From a virus, in IMG/VR virus record IMGVR_UViG_3300030102_001157, positions 17,765 to 47,912 of that record: a DNA stretch of 30,148 bases, one strand, 5' to 3'. The notes under the pieces were generated by a model. That model did no database searches. It was not told the origin of the DNA and worked only from the letters and a program-made list of their open reading frames with translations. Below, piece after piece: positions 14,043-24,197 of this stretch. Numbering within the stretch: the first letter of the stretch is position 1; each line of letters begins with the position of its first letter. Made by a program: the position numbers and the translations under genes.

Positions 14043-16616
14043 ATGGCATCAACAGCACATGTAGGAGAAAGTAGAGCATTGGTCTTTCCTGTAATGTGCA
14101 ATGGATATCTACAATTAGATTACAGTGAGAGTAATACTTCCAACTACAAACACAATCTATGGGGTCACAAGGATGAGGGGTTCACCTTTGAGGCAATAGT
14201 TTCTCCTTATGATGTGAATGGGATTGGTCATAGAACAAGTGGTCAGGGAAGACTTGATAGTATCAAAACTCCGCCTAGCCCAAACCTCTCGCTAGATGAC
14301 CATGCAGATACAACCTCAAACTATCAGAGTGTCAGTTACTTCGGCTCAGGAAGAAACACACACAAAATGATGCTGTTTCACAATCCGTACTTTCAGTTCT
14401 ACTTGGAGAACACAACTTCCTCTAACTTCAATCAACCAGCAGAGTACAAACTGGTGTGCAAGTTGATTTCAGGAAGCAAGACCCATACGATTGAGAGCGA
14501 TGCAGTAATAACATCCTCAAATCGATTGAAGGGATACTATGACTCAGGAGGTTTCTATGAGAACGGAGGATTAGTATCTACTAAGACGCAACTATCTACA
14601 AGTGCAAACGCACCAAATGAACAAGCGACAATAACAATAGGTGGAAACCTAAATTCATTCACAAACACTGAGGCTGTTCCAGTGACTCTAGGAACGGGAA
14701 CGATAGAAATTGACGCAGTGCCATCCAGTGTCAGTGGAGCAATGGATACTGCTGGCTCATCAGGAACTGCTGCAACAGCGAAGATAACATTCAGCACTGG
14801 TTGGAGTATTACTCCCATGCCACTTATTGCAGGTGGTTTTTTCACTGCTGCCAATAACAACAATGCTGTAATCCTGAGAAACAGACAAACAGGAACAGGT
14901 GCTAGTGCTAATAAAACATATAGATTCTTTATTACGGATACATCTTCTTCGGGTAATTTCCCTTCAGCAATGCAAGGTAGTGGTGCTGAGATAAAGACAT
15001 TCAGTGATTTGGTTCTTTTAGGAGTGAACCTTGAAGACTTGAATAATGCAGGTTACGTTGATACAGATGTTTTTGTTCCCATAACAGGGGCTGATGGGAA
15101 CATTAAGACAAATGCACCTACTAGATATATGTTAACGGCTGCTATCAATTTAGTTAATGGTAGCGGAAGCAACCCAAGTAGCGGATTAGACATAACTGCT
15201 ACCACCACTCTTCCTCCTAGTGGTACTGCTCCTGCTGCTGATGGGGTAATAACTCTCGCTCAAGATGCAGTTGGAGCAGCAGGAAACAACAGTACGACTC
15301 CGAACACTGGCCCTGTTATTGGTTCTAGTATTGCGAATGGTGGTAAACTGGCTGCTACCACGTTTGGGGATAACTCTTCTGACACAACCATTGTTGTCGG
15401 TACAGATGCCACAAGTGGGACAACAGTTGATGCTAAGATTACAATATCGATGAGAGGAACAAGTGGGTCTCTTCAATTTAGAAGATTCAAGTTCGTTGCT
15501 AGTGGAGTAAATGGACAAGCAATATCAGGGACTTCTCCTACTGTATACAGAGTCAGAGCATTTAGTACAACTAATGCCACTGCAACTTCGTTAAGAAATG
15601 CCATAAATACGGTGTTTGGCGCACATAGTCAGTTTGATGGCACTCAAGCAGCAGTAGGAACAGGAAGCAACGCTAATGTAGTCACTATAACCTCACCAGC
15701 AACAGGAACACAATCTAACCAATCGATAACAAAGACCAGTAATTACAACTCAGTAGTAACCATTGGCAGTAATCCATTTTCTAATTTCGTTGCAGGTTCT
15801 TCCGCAGTTACCCCTACTGCATTCATAACAATAACAGACTCTGCTGGAAATGTTGTAAGATACAAGCCTAGTAAGGGACAGAATGGTGAAAGTACAGGTT
15901 CTACTGGAACTGAGAATAGTGGTGTCACATACTTTCTAAACGATGCTTCTAGCACAACCAATACTGCAACTAATCTAAGGACTGCAATAGCCAGTCCAAA
16001 TGGTCATGCTCAGTTCAGTCCTGCGATGAATGCATCCTCAAGTAGCAACGTAGTGACTGTTTCAGCAACAGCACCAACTGGAAGTCATGCATTGGCTAGA
16101 ACATCTAACATGACCTCAGTTACTTTATCTTCATTCAGTGGTGGTGCTGGCAATGCGTTTTCCGTTAGTTCAGGTGAGGCTGATGGTATTGGTGCTGGAA
16201 ATCAGGTCTTCAATAATGTAGGTGTACTAGTTGGAACTGTTTCATCAGTAAGTGGCAACAACATCACCCTAACTGCTGCTCCCGCTACGCCTATTACCTC
16301 AACCATGTATGTGTCACAACCGAGAGAAGCACTGTATCTTGAACAGTTGAATAAGGTTTCTTGCTCTTTCGATAAAAGACACGTTAACCTTTACTTGAAC
16401 AATGTGCTAGTGCAGAAGAAGAAACTAGACATTGAGAACTTTGAATTTGATGATGTGGATTGCTACATAGGACAGGATGGCTCAAACACGAATACTCAGT
16501 TCATGGGTGAGTTGTATGAAGTTACAATGCACAAGGGACTTCAGCCATGTGCTACTATATCCACCTTAACACCTAACTTTGGTGACACATTGTTCTACTA
16601 TACTTTTGGTGATTGA
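14043..16616 (+). CDS. Tail protein with split lectin-like domain and inserted beta repeats
   Basis: An 857-residue protein from ATG 14043; only a weak AGGGATT precedes the start. Residues ~49-160 (FTFEAIVSPYDVNG, FQFYLENT, YKLVCKLISG) and ~765-835 (VSCSFDKRHVNLYLNNVLVQ, CYIGQDG, FMGELYEVTMHKG) together read like the two halves of a concanavalin-A/LamG-type jelly roll, where '.FD...v.LYlNn' and 'FxGeLyeV.lyk' are recurring elements. Between them lie ~600 Ser/Thr/Gly/Asn-rich residues with at least two related beta units (~463-587 and ~594-706, sharing TTN-AT-LR-AI, H-QF and NVVT motifs). It probably sits at the tail tip and binds cell-surface glycans. The split-domain reading is inference. 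Confidence 0.6.
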   Translation: MASTAHVGESRALVFPVMCNGYLQLDYSESNTSNYKHNLWGHKDEGFTFEAIVSPYDVNGIGHRTSGQGRLDSIKTPPSPNLSLDDHADTTSNYQSVSYFGSGRNTHKMMLFHNPYFQFYLENTTSSNFNQPAEYKLVCKLISGSKTHTIESDAVITSSNRLKGYYDSGGFYENGGLVSTKTQLSTSANAPNEQATITIGGNLNSFTNTEAVPVTLGTGTIEIDAVPSSVSGAMDTAGSSGTAATAKITFSTGWSITPMPLIAGGFFTAANNNNAVILRNRQTGTGASANKTYRFFITDTSSSGNFPSAMQGSGAEIKTFSDLVLLGVNLEDLNNAGYVDTDVFVPITGADGNIKTNAPTRYMLTAAINLVNGSGSNPSSGLDITATTTLPPSGTAPAADGVITLAQDAVGAAGNNSTTPNTGPVIGSSIANGGKLAATTFGDNSSDTTIVVGTDATSGTTVDAKITISMRGTSGSLQFRRFKFVASGVNGQAISGTSPTVYRVRAFSTTNATATSLRNAINTVFGAHSQFDGTQAAVGTGSNANVVTITSPATGTQSNQSITKTSNYNSVVTIGSNPFSNFVAGSSAVTPTAFITITDSAGNVVRYKPSKGQNGESTGSTGTENSGVTYFLNDASSTTNTATNLRTAIASPNGHAQFSPAMNASSSSNVVTVSATAPTGSHALARTSNMTSVTLSSFSGGAGNAFSVSSGEADGIGAGNQVFNNVGVLVGTVSSVSGNNITLTAAPATPITSTMYVSQPREALYLEQLNKVSCSFDKRHVNLYLNNVLVQKKKLDIENFEFDDVDCYIGQDGSNTNTQFMGELYEVTMHKGLQPCATISTLTPNFGDTLFYYTFGD

Positions 16617-16617
16617 T

Positions 16618-19600
16618 ATGGCTAAAGCAAATGGAACTTTTACCTATCCGATGTCCTCTCAGAAGAATATCGCTGATGCTGGTTCAAACTACGATAACAT
16701 ACTATCTGAGTTTAGCACTGGAACAGCATTCAGAGATGTGACTGTCAATCCCATCCTGAAGACAACTCATGTTGATTCAGAGAATATTACCTCATCAGTT
16801 ACTTCAGTGCCATCAGCGATATTTACTGAAATAAGAAAAGGACCACATGATAGCAGCATCTCAAATGACTCAAACACAGGCATAGGAAACAGGATACTGC
16901 CTGTAAATACAACTCTTTCTGATTATGGAATTGCTAGAGACAATTCTGCCCCATTCAAAATAAAGGTGTATAGTTCTGATGCAAGTGGCGATACTAACAG
17001 AAAGTTCGTCTACAATACTCAAGATTCTCCTGATACAGATACACTAGGAATTGACATAGACAACTACGATTACTTCATCCTACTCAACCCATCCATAATA
17101 CAAGACACCAGTTCTACGACTCAGACATCTGTTAGACCACATTTTGCAAAGGTAACAGGAATAACTAGTTTCAATGAGTTTGGAGATGGATTAGAGTTTT
17201 CACCTAAGTATCCAGTACCAATACCAAAAGGAACTCAGTTTGAGGTATTCAAAGGACCAGCAAAAACAGCGACTGATGTAGTTGCTGTAAGTTATGGTCT
17301 AAGAGGCGATGCCAATGCAAATACTGACAACTACGATGTACTCAATTTCGTAAGCAAGCCTACGTTCTATTTTTACAATGACAGACTTGAGCAGAGTGAC
17401 CAGTTAGATTACATGGAGAAGTACACTCTAACTAGGCTACGATGGTTTTCTACTCTAACTAATATAACAATCACGGATACTGATGCACACACCAAATATC
17501 AAGAAGGCAGTAGTTCTGTTAGATTTGAGGTTGCTAATTCCACTCATACCGATATACTATGTGAAGGAATGTCCATCTTCAATAGCAGTAACGTATTCTT
17601 AGGAAACATCAAAGATATTACTGGAAATTTCTTTCAATTGGATTTTGCTAGAATAGCGATAAGTGCAGATACAAGTAATTCTCAGACATATAAAATCGGT
17701 AGGGGAATACAGAACATAGTATTCAGAACTGAAGCAAGAATAAAGGGAACAATACCAAACAAAGGCAGACAGAAGTTAGATGCGGTACTTGTAGATAATT
17801 TGAGAAACACTGACAACTCGGATAACAACTTCAACCCTTCCTTTTGGAGAAAGGCATTCGTTAATATGAGAAGACATGAGCAAGATAGCACTACTGCTAC
17901 TGTTGATGCAAATCACTTTGATGGAGAGTTGAATGGCCCTGCGAGATACATCACATCAGACCCAAGACCCTTCAGGAATGATAAGATAAGCCCGATGTCG
18001 GATATCATAGTCAATAGCCCAAGAAACAGAATGAGCAAGATTGCAAAGATGATAGGACTCAATAACTCAGGGATGTTACCTCATAAAATACAAAGGGGTC
18101 AGAAACTCAAAGTCCTTCACACTAAATTCAGTGATAAGACTACAATGAAGGAACTACCAGTATTGGCCTCTAAGACTACTGGTGCAAATACTATCACTTT
18201 CACACAGATAGATTCAGCCCATGACTATCAACTATCTGAGAAACTACCAGTTAACTCAATCATAGAGATAGGAGACTACCATTATGTTGTTCAGTCATTT
18301 GCTAGTAAAAGTTCAGGTAGTCAGGTTCTAACAACTAAGGCTCGCAAGACGAAAACAGAGAACACTTTCAGTTCAGGAGCAACAGTTCATGAGTTTACGA
18401 ATTTAGTTCCAAAGGTTGTATTTTGGACAGGCGTACTAAATACCGATGGTTTTGACTCTGAAACTGATGTCATATATGCAGACAATCACCGATTGTCCGT
18501 ATCAGATTCTACAATTAACAAGGAAAATACCAAGTTTTACAACTCAAGAATTACTTTCAATTCACTTTCACATCATGAGAACCTCGTTGACTTCATTGAT
18601 AGAAACATGCAATACGTCAAGATTCAAGACGCAAATAGGAAGTTCTATCAGAGTTCCAACATCCAAAGGTTCTACTATTATGATAACTCATTCAGTCTTC
18701 AGCAAGAGGCATTTAGTGGAATAGTAGAATCTACTGATAACACGACTGAAAATGGTCTATCCACCATGATTATCGAAGGTAGAGACAATTCATCTGCGTT
18801 ACTTAACAAGTTGGTTAACAGAAACCTCAACCATACTGAGGATATGCTATTCAGCAGTTTGAACCCTGTTCTTCCTCAAGTTGGAGATGTTGCAAGTAAT
18901 GTATCAGTATTCAACACCGCTTCATCACCTCGTACTGGTAAAATTACTTGGCCTACTAGTAGTGGAGATAAAAACGCCCCGAAACATTCCATCGCTGTAA
19001 TGACGACTGGTGAGATAGTAGGGGAAGTGGAAAGCAAGGCCACAGTTGGTAGTAATTATGAGGTCACTCTAAAACACGCAGCGATTCACAGTGGAAGCAA
19101 TAAGAACGTCAGATTCATTGACCCATACAGGTTCGCTAACTATCTATCAGGGGTAAAGGCACTCAGTAGCAATCCTCAGATTACATCTACCACTGACTTC
19201 AAGGGAGTGAGTGACAAAGGAGTGGTTTTCCAAGATAGCGTTAGTTTCTTCAGAGCAGATGACGGAACACTAAGCACAAGAAAACTAGAGGGAGCATCAA
19301 ACACAGTTGATACGGTTGGTGCTACATCTAACAGTTCAATACACAAACTAGGCTCTTTCGTGAATAATAGGACACTTGGTTTCGACATAGGCGAAACAAT
19401 TAGCATAGATGAATTATCTAGCACACTATCATCGGCAGATTCTGTGTTTGGATTTAAGCCAGTAAATGAGTCAGGTGTAGATACTGAAGATATCAGTATC
19501 ATGTCTTTAGCAAGTGAGTCGTATGATGTCGTCTCCTTTGAGAGCAAGGATGATGGGGGAGCAACAATGGAGATTGCACCAAGATGCCCGTTGGTTCTAG

Positions 19601-22600
19601 GTAGAGTAGTGAACAATGAGGATGATACTAGAAGCAGCCACTCGTTCTACCTATTGAATACTCCAATAAACAATGGCGGATTCTTACACAGGCTTACGAG
19701 ACATACTTTACAGAAAATATACACTAGTGACCATGCATACAGATATTGGGATTTACAGAAGTTTAGTGATGGAACTCTGATTGGCAAGGATGCTGGAATA
19801 TACAAATCAGCATCCAAGATAAACTCCTATGCCATATCGCACCCGATAGACACCGATGGAACACTTGGTAGTTCTACATACATAGCAGATAACAGACCCC
19901 TTCTAGGCAGCAACTTCCTAGATGATGACTTGACTATGTTGAACACTGCATCAGGCCCATTCGTGGATGATGGTGGTGGTGCTGATAAGACCCCACCACA
20001 GAAATCTCTGTTGACCCGAACATCAACTGTTGGTTCAACAGTGCCGATTTCATCTAGTGTCTTGAAGAACATAGATGACAAGGCACAGGTGTATGAGATA
20101 TACAGCACAGGTGACTTGTATCCTTACTCTAAGTTGAGGTACAATAATCTCTCAGCAAACACCCTTGAATTCAGTCAACTAGGTTGTCTTCTGCAATCAG
20201 AGGGAACGCAGTCAGCAACGGTGGTAAATCACAGGGACTATGATGGAACAACCCGAATGACTGACATACGAGATGGTAACTTTGAGGCTGTACCCATAAA
20301 GTCTGCAACTAAGACAACCGACCAACTAAAGAGATTCGGTATTGCTAGATTAGTAGAGGCTACATTCGACTGGCACTTCAATCCAGTTGATTCTGATAAC
20401 CTACCGACACCTGAAGAGTCAGAAGTGACGTTCTTAACCTATCAGATGTTCAAGGCTAGGACTCCTGCTACTAATCTGACTCTAAGCATAGCCAATGTTG
20501 GTAACACTTTCAATATCATACAACTACAACATACTACTGGCTCTAGCATTACTCTGAGTGCTGGTGATGCGATATTCAGAGTGGACACTGGTGAGATGGT
20601 CGGATACAAGAAAAGTGGTTCTGATATAACAATCGCAAGTGGAAGTGCTGTTGCCATCAATTCAGTAAACAACACTTGGCAAGCGATGAGTGGATATCTT
20701 AACACAAGTGATGGCGTTACTAATGTACCAGTATACATAAGTCCTGAATACAGGAACTTGACCTTCACTTCTCCAATCTTCAAGGGAGTCTTGAAGGATG
20801 AGGAGATAGACAATCAGAAAGAAGGTAAAACTGACCTGACAAGCATATTCCTAGTTAGACCCAACTATGAGTCAACAGGTTTCTCCTTTGCTAATCTCAG
20901 GGGAGATGACGTTACCACAACTCTTAGTGGAACTTACGCTGCTGGTAGCACCAGTCTGTTTTTGGCAAATGCCTCCAACTTCTCTAGTGCAGGTGTTGGA
21001 GAAGTGAATGGGGTCAGAGTTCGTTGGTCTAGTAAGAGTGGAAACACCCTGACTCTAGATACAAATGCAGATGACAATTTCTTCTATCTAAATAAACAGC
21101 AAGTAAGTTCGGGTACGTCTATAATTGAGTACAAGGATAACTTCGATGCACCGAATATTCTTTTCCCAATCGTCTTTCATACTCTACGTTCTGCTTCTAA
21201 TCAAGGAAATACGGATATAAGTCCCTATCATCCTGATTATGCTTGGAGTAGTCATGCAGATTTCGGAACTGAAAATTACTATCACTCATCGAGAGTTTTA
21301 GCGAGTAATGTTTCCAATAAAACAACTTCTAGTGGCCTAGTTGACTTGGATAAGTTCGGCTACTCTGATGACGCAAATCCATATAACAACTGCATTGGTG
21401 TTTTCAGGAATATAAGAAAGGTGTCTACATCAGGCCCAAATCCTGACATGATTCAAACTAGTGCTAGGCTAGGCGTAAACACGACATCAGATTACACTAA
21501 TTGGTTAGGTGCTAGTGACATAAGTTCTACTCAAGTCTATCAGAACACAAGAAACACAATTGCCTTTCAAGAGGGAAGTAACTACTACTCTCTAAGTGGT
21601 ATCAACAGCATGAGGAAGGATATGGTTTCCAGTGTCAATAATAGGAACATAACGTTCTTGGAATCATTGGAGGATGAGCAGGTATCAGGAAAGAGAGAGA
21701 CATATCACCGTGATGCTACTACTAGCGGTGGTGGAATATACAAGGCTCAGATGCTAGTCAAACCATTCTTGGACACTGGTGATAGCAATGTCAGTGTCAA
21801 CGATGGTCTTGGTCAGGATTCCAAGACGCTAACAATCAACATAGAGAGCAATACCTCACAGCACAATTGGCTATCATATGTTCCGAATCTAACAGGGTAC
21901 TATCTAGTTCCTGAAACGGGATATGACAATCTAAACCAAGTCACTAACGGAGCAATCTTTAACCCATCTCTAGGTGCTACTGACCCTGCTATGTTAGGAA
22001 GTAGAAGGGAGTTAAACTCAACAGGTATTATCAGAATAGAATCACATACTCAAGGGCAGGTATCTTTCACTGACCCTACTATTGACCATGTTATAGTTGG
22101 AAGTTCCGCTTTCGACAGTGATATGATTTACAGACTCATGAGGTTTGCAGAGACAACCCTCAGAGATACTCCTAATGAAATAATACTCAATAGGCTTCAC
22201 TATACTGGTTTGGATTACAGTCTGACACCATCTAGTTTTAGAACAGGTAAAACAAAAGCAGTTAGACACTTTGATGAGAAGTTGGCTGAAGGGGTTCTAT
22301 CGATGTATGTTGTATTGAATACAGATACGTTGGGAGGTTCTTCTCTTGGTACTCAGTTCACTAGTTCTATGTTATTTTCAGTAAATCCCCAACTTGCACA
22401 TGCAATCATAGGATGTGATAGTGGTTCAACATTTGACATGTTCATCACTGACGGAACTAACAAACAGAGAAAGAGAGTAACCTATACCTATGGTCTCTCA
22501 GAGGACCAAAGGTTGCGTGAGTCAAAACTGACATTCAATGACACACTCACTGGTAATGGAATCGTATCCTTTTCTGAAATAGTAAATGTGGAGTTAGATA

Positions 22601-23817
22601 GAAAACCTGACCTAAACAACATCTCCTCTTGTCATATAGGAACAACCATGCTAGTTGGAGAAGAGATTGAGACTGCCATAGACAGGATAGCGAAAGAGGC
22701 TGGAATGACTACTGATACCATCCAAACCCAATCGGTATTCACAGGAAACATAGTCAGTAGCGTCAACAACAACATAGTAACATGCAAGAAGGCTGTTGTT
22801 GGTATAGAAGCAGGTGATGTGATATATACACATGAGGGCTTACCAATAGGCAAGGTAGCAAGTGTTTCAGGTAGTAGTATAACATTCAATGATGTTGACA
22901 ATGACCCTGATATCGACCTTTGGTATACTCCATTGGTCAATGACGAACTGATAAGGAGAGAGAAAAAGACATTCATTGCCACAAATAACTTTACCGAGGT
23001 ATCTGCATTTGATGCGATGAATATACTAGCAAGCAAGAAGGAGATGGATTTCAACGTAGACGGAAAACACATAGACTTCAGGAAACTAGGAAGAATAGAC
23101 TTGTTGGTTAAGAAGAAGATAAGTTACAAGACTAATAGACTATTCAAAGTGGAAACTAATGCTGCTCTATTTGCAAAGGCAAGTAAAGTGACAGTCGTAG
23201 GTGATAGAGTCAGTCAATCTGCATCAGAGGATATAGATGGAACAGAGATAACATTCGTAGACTCAACAATAAAGACAAGACAGGATGCCTTAGTTAGAGC
23301 AGTTGAGTTGTTGCAACTGCACAATAGCGATACTAGAAGAATTAAACTCACTTTGGAAAGAAAGGGGTTGGAAACACTGGAAGCAGGAGATGTAGTCAGC
23401 CTAAGTTTCGATGCACAGAACATACCTAGTGGAAACTACATAATATTTGAGATAGAAAATGTTCTATCAAGTCAAATAACAATGACAGTTGGAACATTCG
23501 ACAAGACAATAGCAGAGAGGCTAACTGAATTAGGAACTGGACAGAGACAGAACACTGCCACTACTTTCAGTAAGAATAAGGTCACAGGAGGAGACACTAC
23601 TCTCTTTGTTGATAAAATGAAGATAGAGGTAACTAATGTCACTTACACAATATCAGGAACAAGTGCAGTATCCAACGTTGGGTTTGATGCGAAGGTGGGT
23701 TTCTTTGATGACGGGGCTTCCGAGAACCTAGATGCTGAACTAGACAGCAGTGGAACAGAGGTTGGGTTCAGTAGAGGAAACGTAAGTGTGATAATAAAAT
23801 ATGATAGCGAGGATTAA
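16618..23817 (+). CDS. Giant baseplate hub/tail protein
   Basis: A 2399-residue protein. ATG 16618 is chosen because GGTGAT at 16608-16613 precedes it; a TTG at 16579 inside the upstream gene has no such site. It is rich in Ser, Thr, Asn and Asp with beta structure throughout and no membrane segments. The C-terminal ~300 residues contain DFNVDGKHIDFRKLGRIDLL, a helix DALVRAVELLQL, and LETLEAGDVVSLSFDAQNIP followed by GNYIIFEIENV, a pattern common at the end of gp27/Gp44-type hub and minor tail proteins ('l.pGd.V.l'). The N-terminal ~700 residues contain further hub-like strands (PKVVFWTGVL, FSGIVESTDNT). Large insertions between hub domains explain the size. The protein probably closes the tail tip and organises the adhesins. 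Confidence 0.65.
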   Translation: MAKANGTFTYPMSSQKNIADAGSNYDNILSEFSTGTAFRDVTVNPILKTTHVDSENITSSVTSVPSAIFTEIRKGPHDSSISNDSNTGIGNRILPVNTTLSDYGIARDNSAPFKIKVYSSDASGDTNRKFVYNTQDSPDTDTLGIDIDNYDYFILLNPSIIQDTSSTTQTSVRPHFAKVTGITSFNEFGDGLEFSPKYPVPIPKGTQFEVFKGPAKTATDVVAVSYGLRGDANANTDNYDVLNFVSKPTFYFYNDRLEQSDQLDYMEKYTLTRLRWFSTLTNITITDTDAHTKYQEGSSSVRFEVANSTHTDILCEGMSIFNSSNVFLGNIKDITGNFFQLDFARIAISADTSNSQTYKIGRGIQNIVFRTEARIKGTIPNKGRQKLDAVLVDNLRNTDNSDNNFNPSFWRKAFVNMRRHEQDSTTATVDANHFDGELNGPARYITSDPRPFRNDKISPMSDIIVNSPRNRMSKIAKMIGLNNSGMLPHKIQRGQKLKVLHTKFSDKTTMKELPVLASKTTGANTITFTQIDSAHDYQLSEKLPVNSIIEIGDYHYVVQSFASKSSGSQVLTTKARKTKTENTFSSGATVHEFTNLVPKVVFWTGVLNTDGFDSETDVIYADNHRLSVSDSTINKENTKFYNSRITFNSLSHHENLVDFIDRNMQYVKIQDANRKFYQSSNIQRFYYYDNSFSLQQEAFSGIVESTDNTTENGLSTMIIEGRDNSSALLNKLVNRNLNHTEDMLFSSLNPVLPQVGDVASNVSVFNTASSPRTGKITWPTSSGDKNAPKHSIAVMTTGEIVGEVESKATVGSNYEVTLKHAAIHSGSNKNVRFIDPYRFANYLSGVKALSSNPQITSTTDFKGVSDKGVVFQDSVSFFRADDGTLSTRKLEGASNTVDTVGATSNSSIHKLGSFVNNRTLGFDIGETISIDELSSTLSSADSVFGFKPVNESGVDTEDISIMSLASESYDVVSFESKDDGGATMEIAPRCPLVLGRVVNNEDDTRSSHSFYLLNTPINNGGFLHRLTRHTLQKIYTSDHAYRYWDLQKFSDGTLIGKDAGIYKSASKINSYAISHPIDTDGTLGSSTYIADNRPLLGSNFLDDDLTMLNTASGPFVDDGGGADKTPPQKSLLTRTSTVGSTVPISSSVLKNIDDKAQVYEIYSTGDLYPYSKLRYNNLSANTLEFSQLGCLLQSEGTQSATVVNHRDYDGTTRMTDIRDGNFEAVPIKSATKTTDQLKRFGIARLVEATFDWHFNPVDSDNLPTPEESEVTFLTYQMFKARTPATNLTLSIANVGNTFNIIQLQHTTGSSITLSAGDAIFRVDTGEMVGYKKSGSDITIASGSAVAINSVNNTWQAMSGYLNTSDGVTNVPVYISPEYRNLTFTSPIFKGVLKDEEIDNQKEGKTDLTSIFLVRPNYESTGFSFANLRGDDVTTTLSGTYAAGSTSLFLANASNFSSAGVGEVNGVRVRWSSKSGNTLTLDTNADDNFFYLNKQQVSSGTSIIEYKDNFDAPNILFPIVFHTLRSASNQGNTDISPYHPDYAWSSHADFGTENYYHSSRVLASNVSNKTTSSGLVDLDKFGYSDDANPYNNCIGVFRNIRKVSTSGPNPDMIQTSARLGVNTTSDYTNWLGASDISSTQVYQNTRNTIAFQEGSNYYSLSGINSMRKDMVSSVNNRNITFLESLEDEQVSGKRETYHRDATTSGGGIYKAQMLVKPFLDTGDSNVSVNDGLGQDSKTLTINIESNTSQHNWLSYVPNLTGYYLVPETGYDNLNQVTNGAIFNPSLGATDPAMLGSRRELNSTGIIRIESHTQGQVSFTDPTIDHVIVGSSAFDSDMIYRLMRFAETTLRDTPNEIILNRLHYTGLDYSLTPSSFRTGKTKAVRHFDEKLAEGVLSMYVVLNTDTLGGSSLGTQFTSSMLFSVNPQLAHAIIGCDSGSTFDMFITDGTNKQRKRVTYTYGLSEDQRLRESKLTFNDTLTGNGIVSFSEIVNVELDRKPDLNNISSCHIGTTMLVGEEIETAIDRIAKEAGMTTDTIQTQSVFTGNIVSSVNNNIVTCKKAVVGIEAGDVIYTHEGLPIGKVASVSGSSITFNDVDNDPDIDLWYTPLVNDELIRREKKTFIATNNFTEVSAFDAMNILASKKEMDFNVDGKHIDFRKLGRIDLLVKKKISYKTNRLFKVETNAALFAKASKVTVVGDRVSQSASEDIDGTEITFVDSTIKTRQDALVRAVELLQLHNSDTRRIKLTLERKGLETLEAGDVVSLSFDAQNIPSGNYIIFEIENVLSSQITMTVGTFDKTIAERLTELGTGQRQNTATTFSKNKVTGGDTTLFVDKMKIEVTNVTYTISGTSAVSNVGFDAKVGFFDDGASENLDAELDSSGTEVGFSRGNVSVIIKYDSED

Positions 23818-23819
23818 AG

Positions 23820-24197
23820 ATGACGATAACGAATACAGGAGCAAACGAAATAGCAGACCATATAGCGGCTACTTACAGGGTGGTAGCAATAGGAAATGGT
23901 GGAGACACAACTTCCCTGCAATCTACTGGTTTGAATAGTTTCGTTAGGATGAAGACAGGAATAATACCCAATGTCGCAGGTTCTTCTCTGATATACAACG
24001 TGAGTTTCACTGGTGCGGAGATACCATCTTCAGGAGTATCCGAACTTGGTATATTCAAAACAGGAACAGGTGAGAGTAGTGGAACGACCCCACCTAACGG
24101 TATTTTATTGAGCCGAGTCACCTTCACAAACACCGGAGTAGTTGGGTCAAGTGACACGGTTTCATTTCAAGTAAGGATAGAGGTGGGTAACGAATGA
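23820..24197 (+). CDS. Tail fibre-base / collar-like beta protein
   Basis: A 125-residue protein with GAGGAT just before ATG 23820. It starts with a short helix (GANEIADHIAATYRVVAIGN) and continues with strands: FVRMKTGIIP, LIYNVSFTGAEI, VSELGIFKTG, ILLSRVTFTN, TVSFQVRIEV. The order 'helix - aIGnGg - fvRm - f.v.f...e - selGiF - lLsRv.f - v.f.v.i.v' is a pattern of short phage proteins encoded just upstream of fibre genes. Its stop overlaps the fibre start by 4 nt (ATGA), so expression is coupled. It likely links fibre to baseplate. The pattern recognition is from memory of similar marine phage proteins. Confidence 0.6.
   Translation: MTITNTGANEIADHIAATYRVVAIGNGGDTTSLQSTGLNSFVRMKTGIIPNVAGSSLIYNVSFTGAEIPSSGVSELGIFKTGTGESSGTTPPNGILLSRVTFTNTGVVGSSDTVSFQVRIEVGNE

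Noticed and set aside
16579-16617. Upstream TTG start for the giant hub gene
   Set aside because: It overlaps the end of the previous gene and lacks a ribosome site, whereas ATG 16618 has GGTGAT at ideal spacing.
19176-19616. 146-residue open frame on the minus strand
   Set aside because: Antisense shadow of the hub gene with the usual biased composition and no ribosome binding site.
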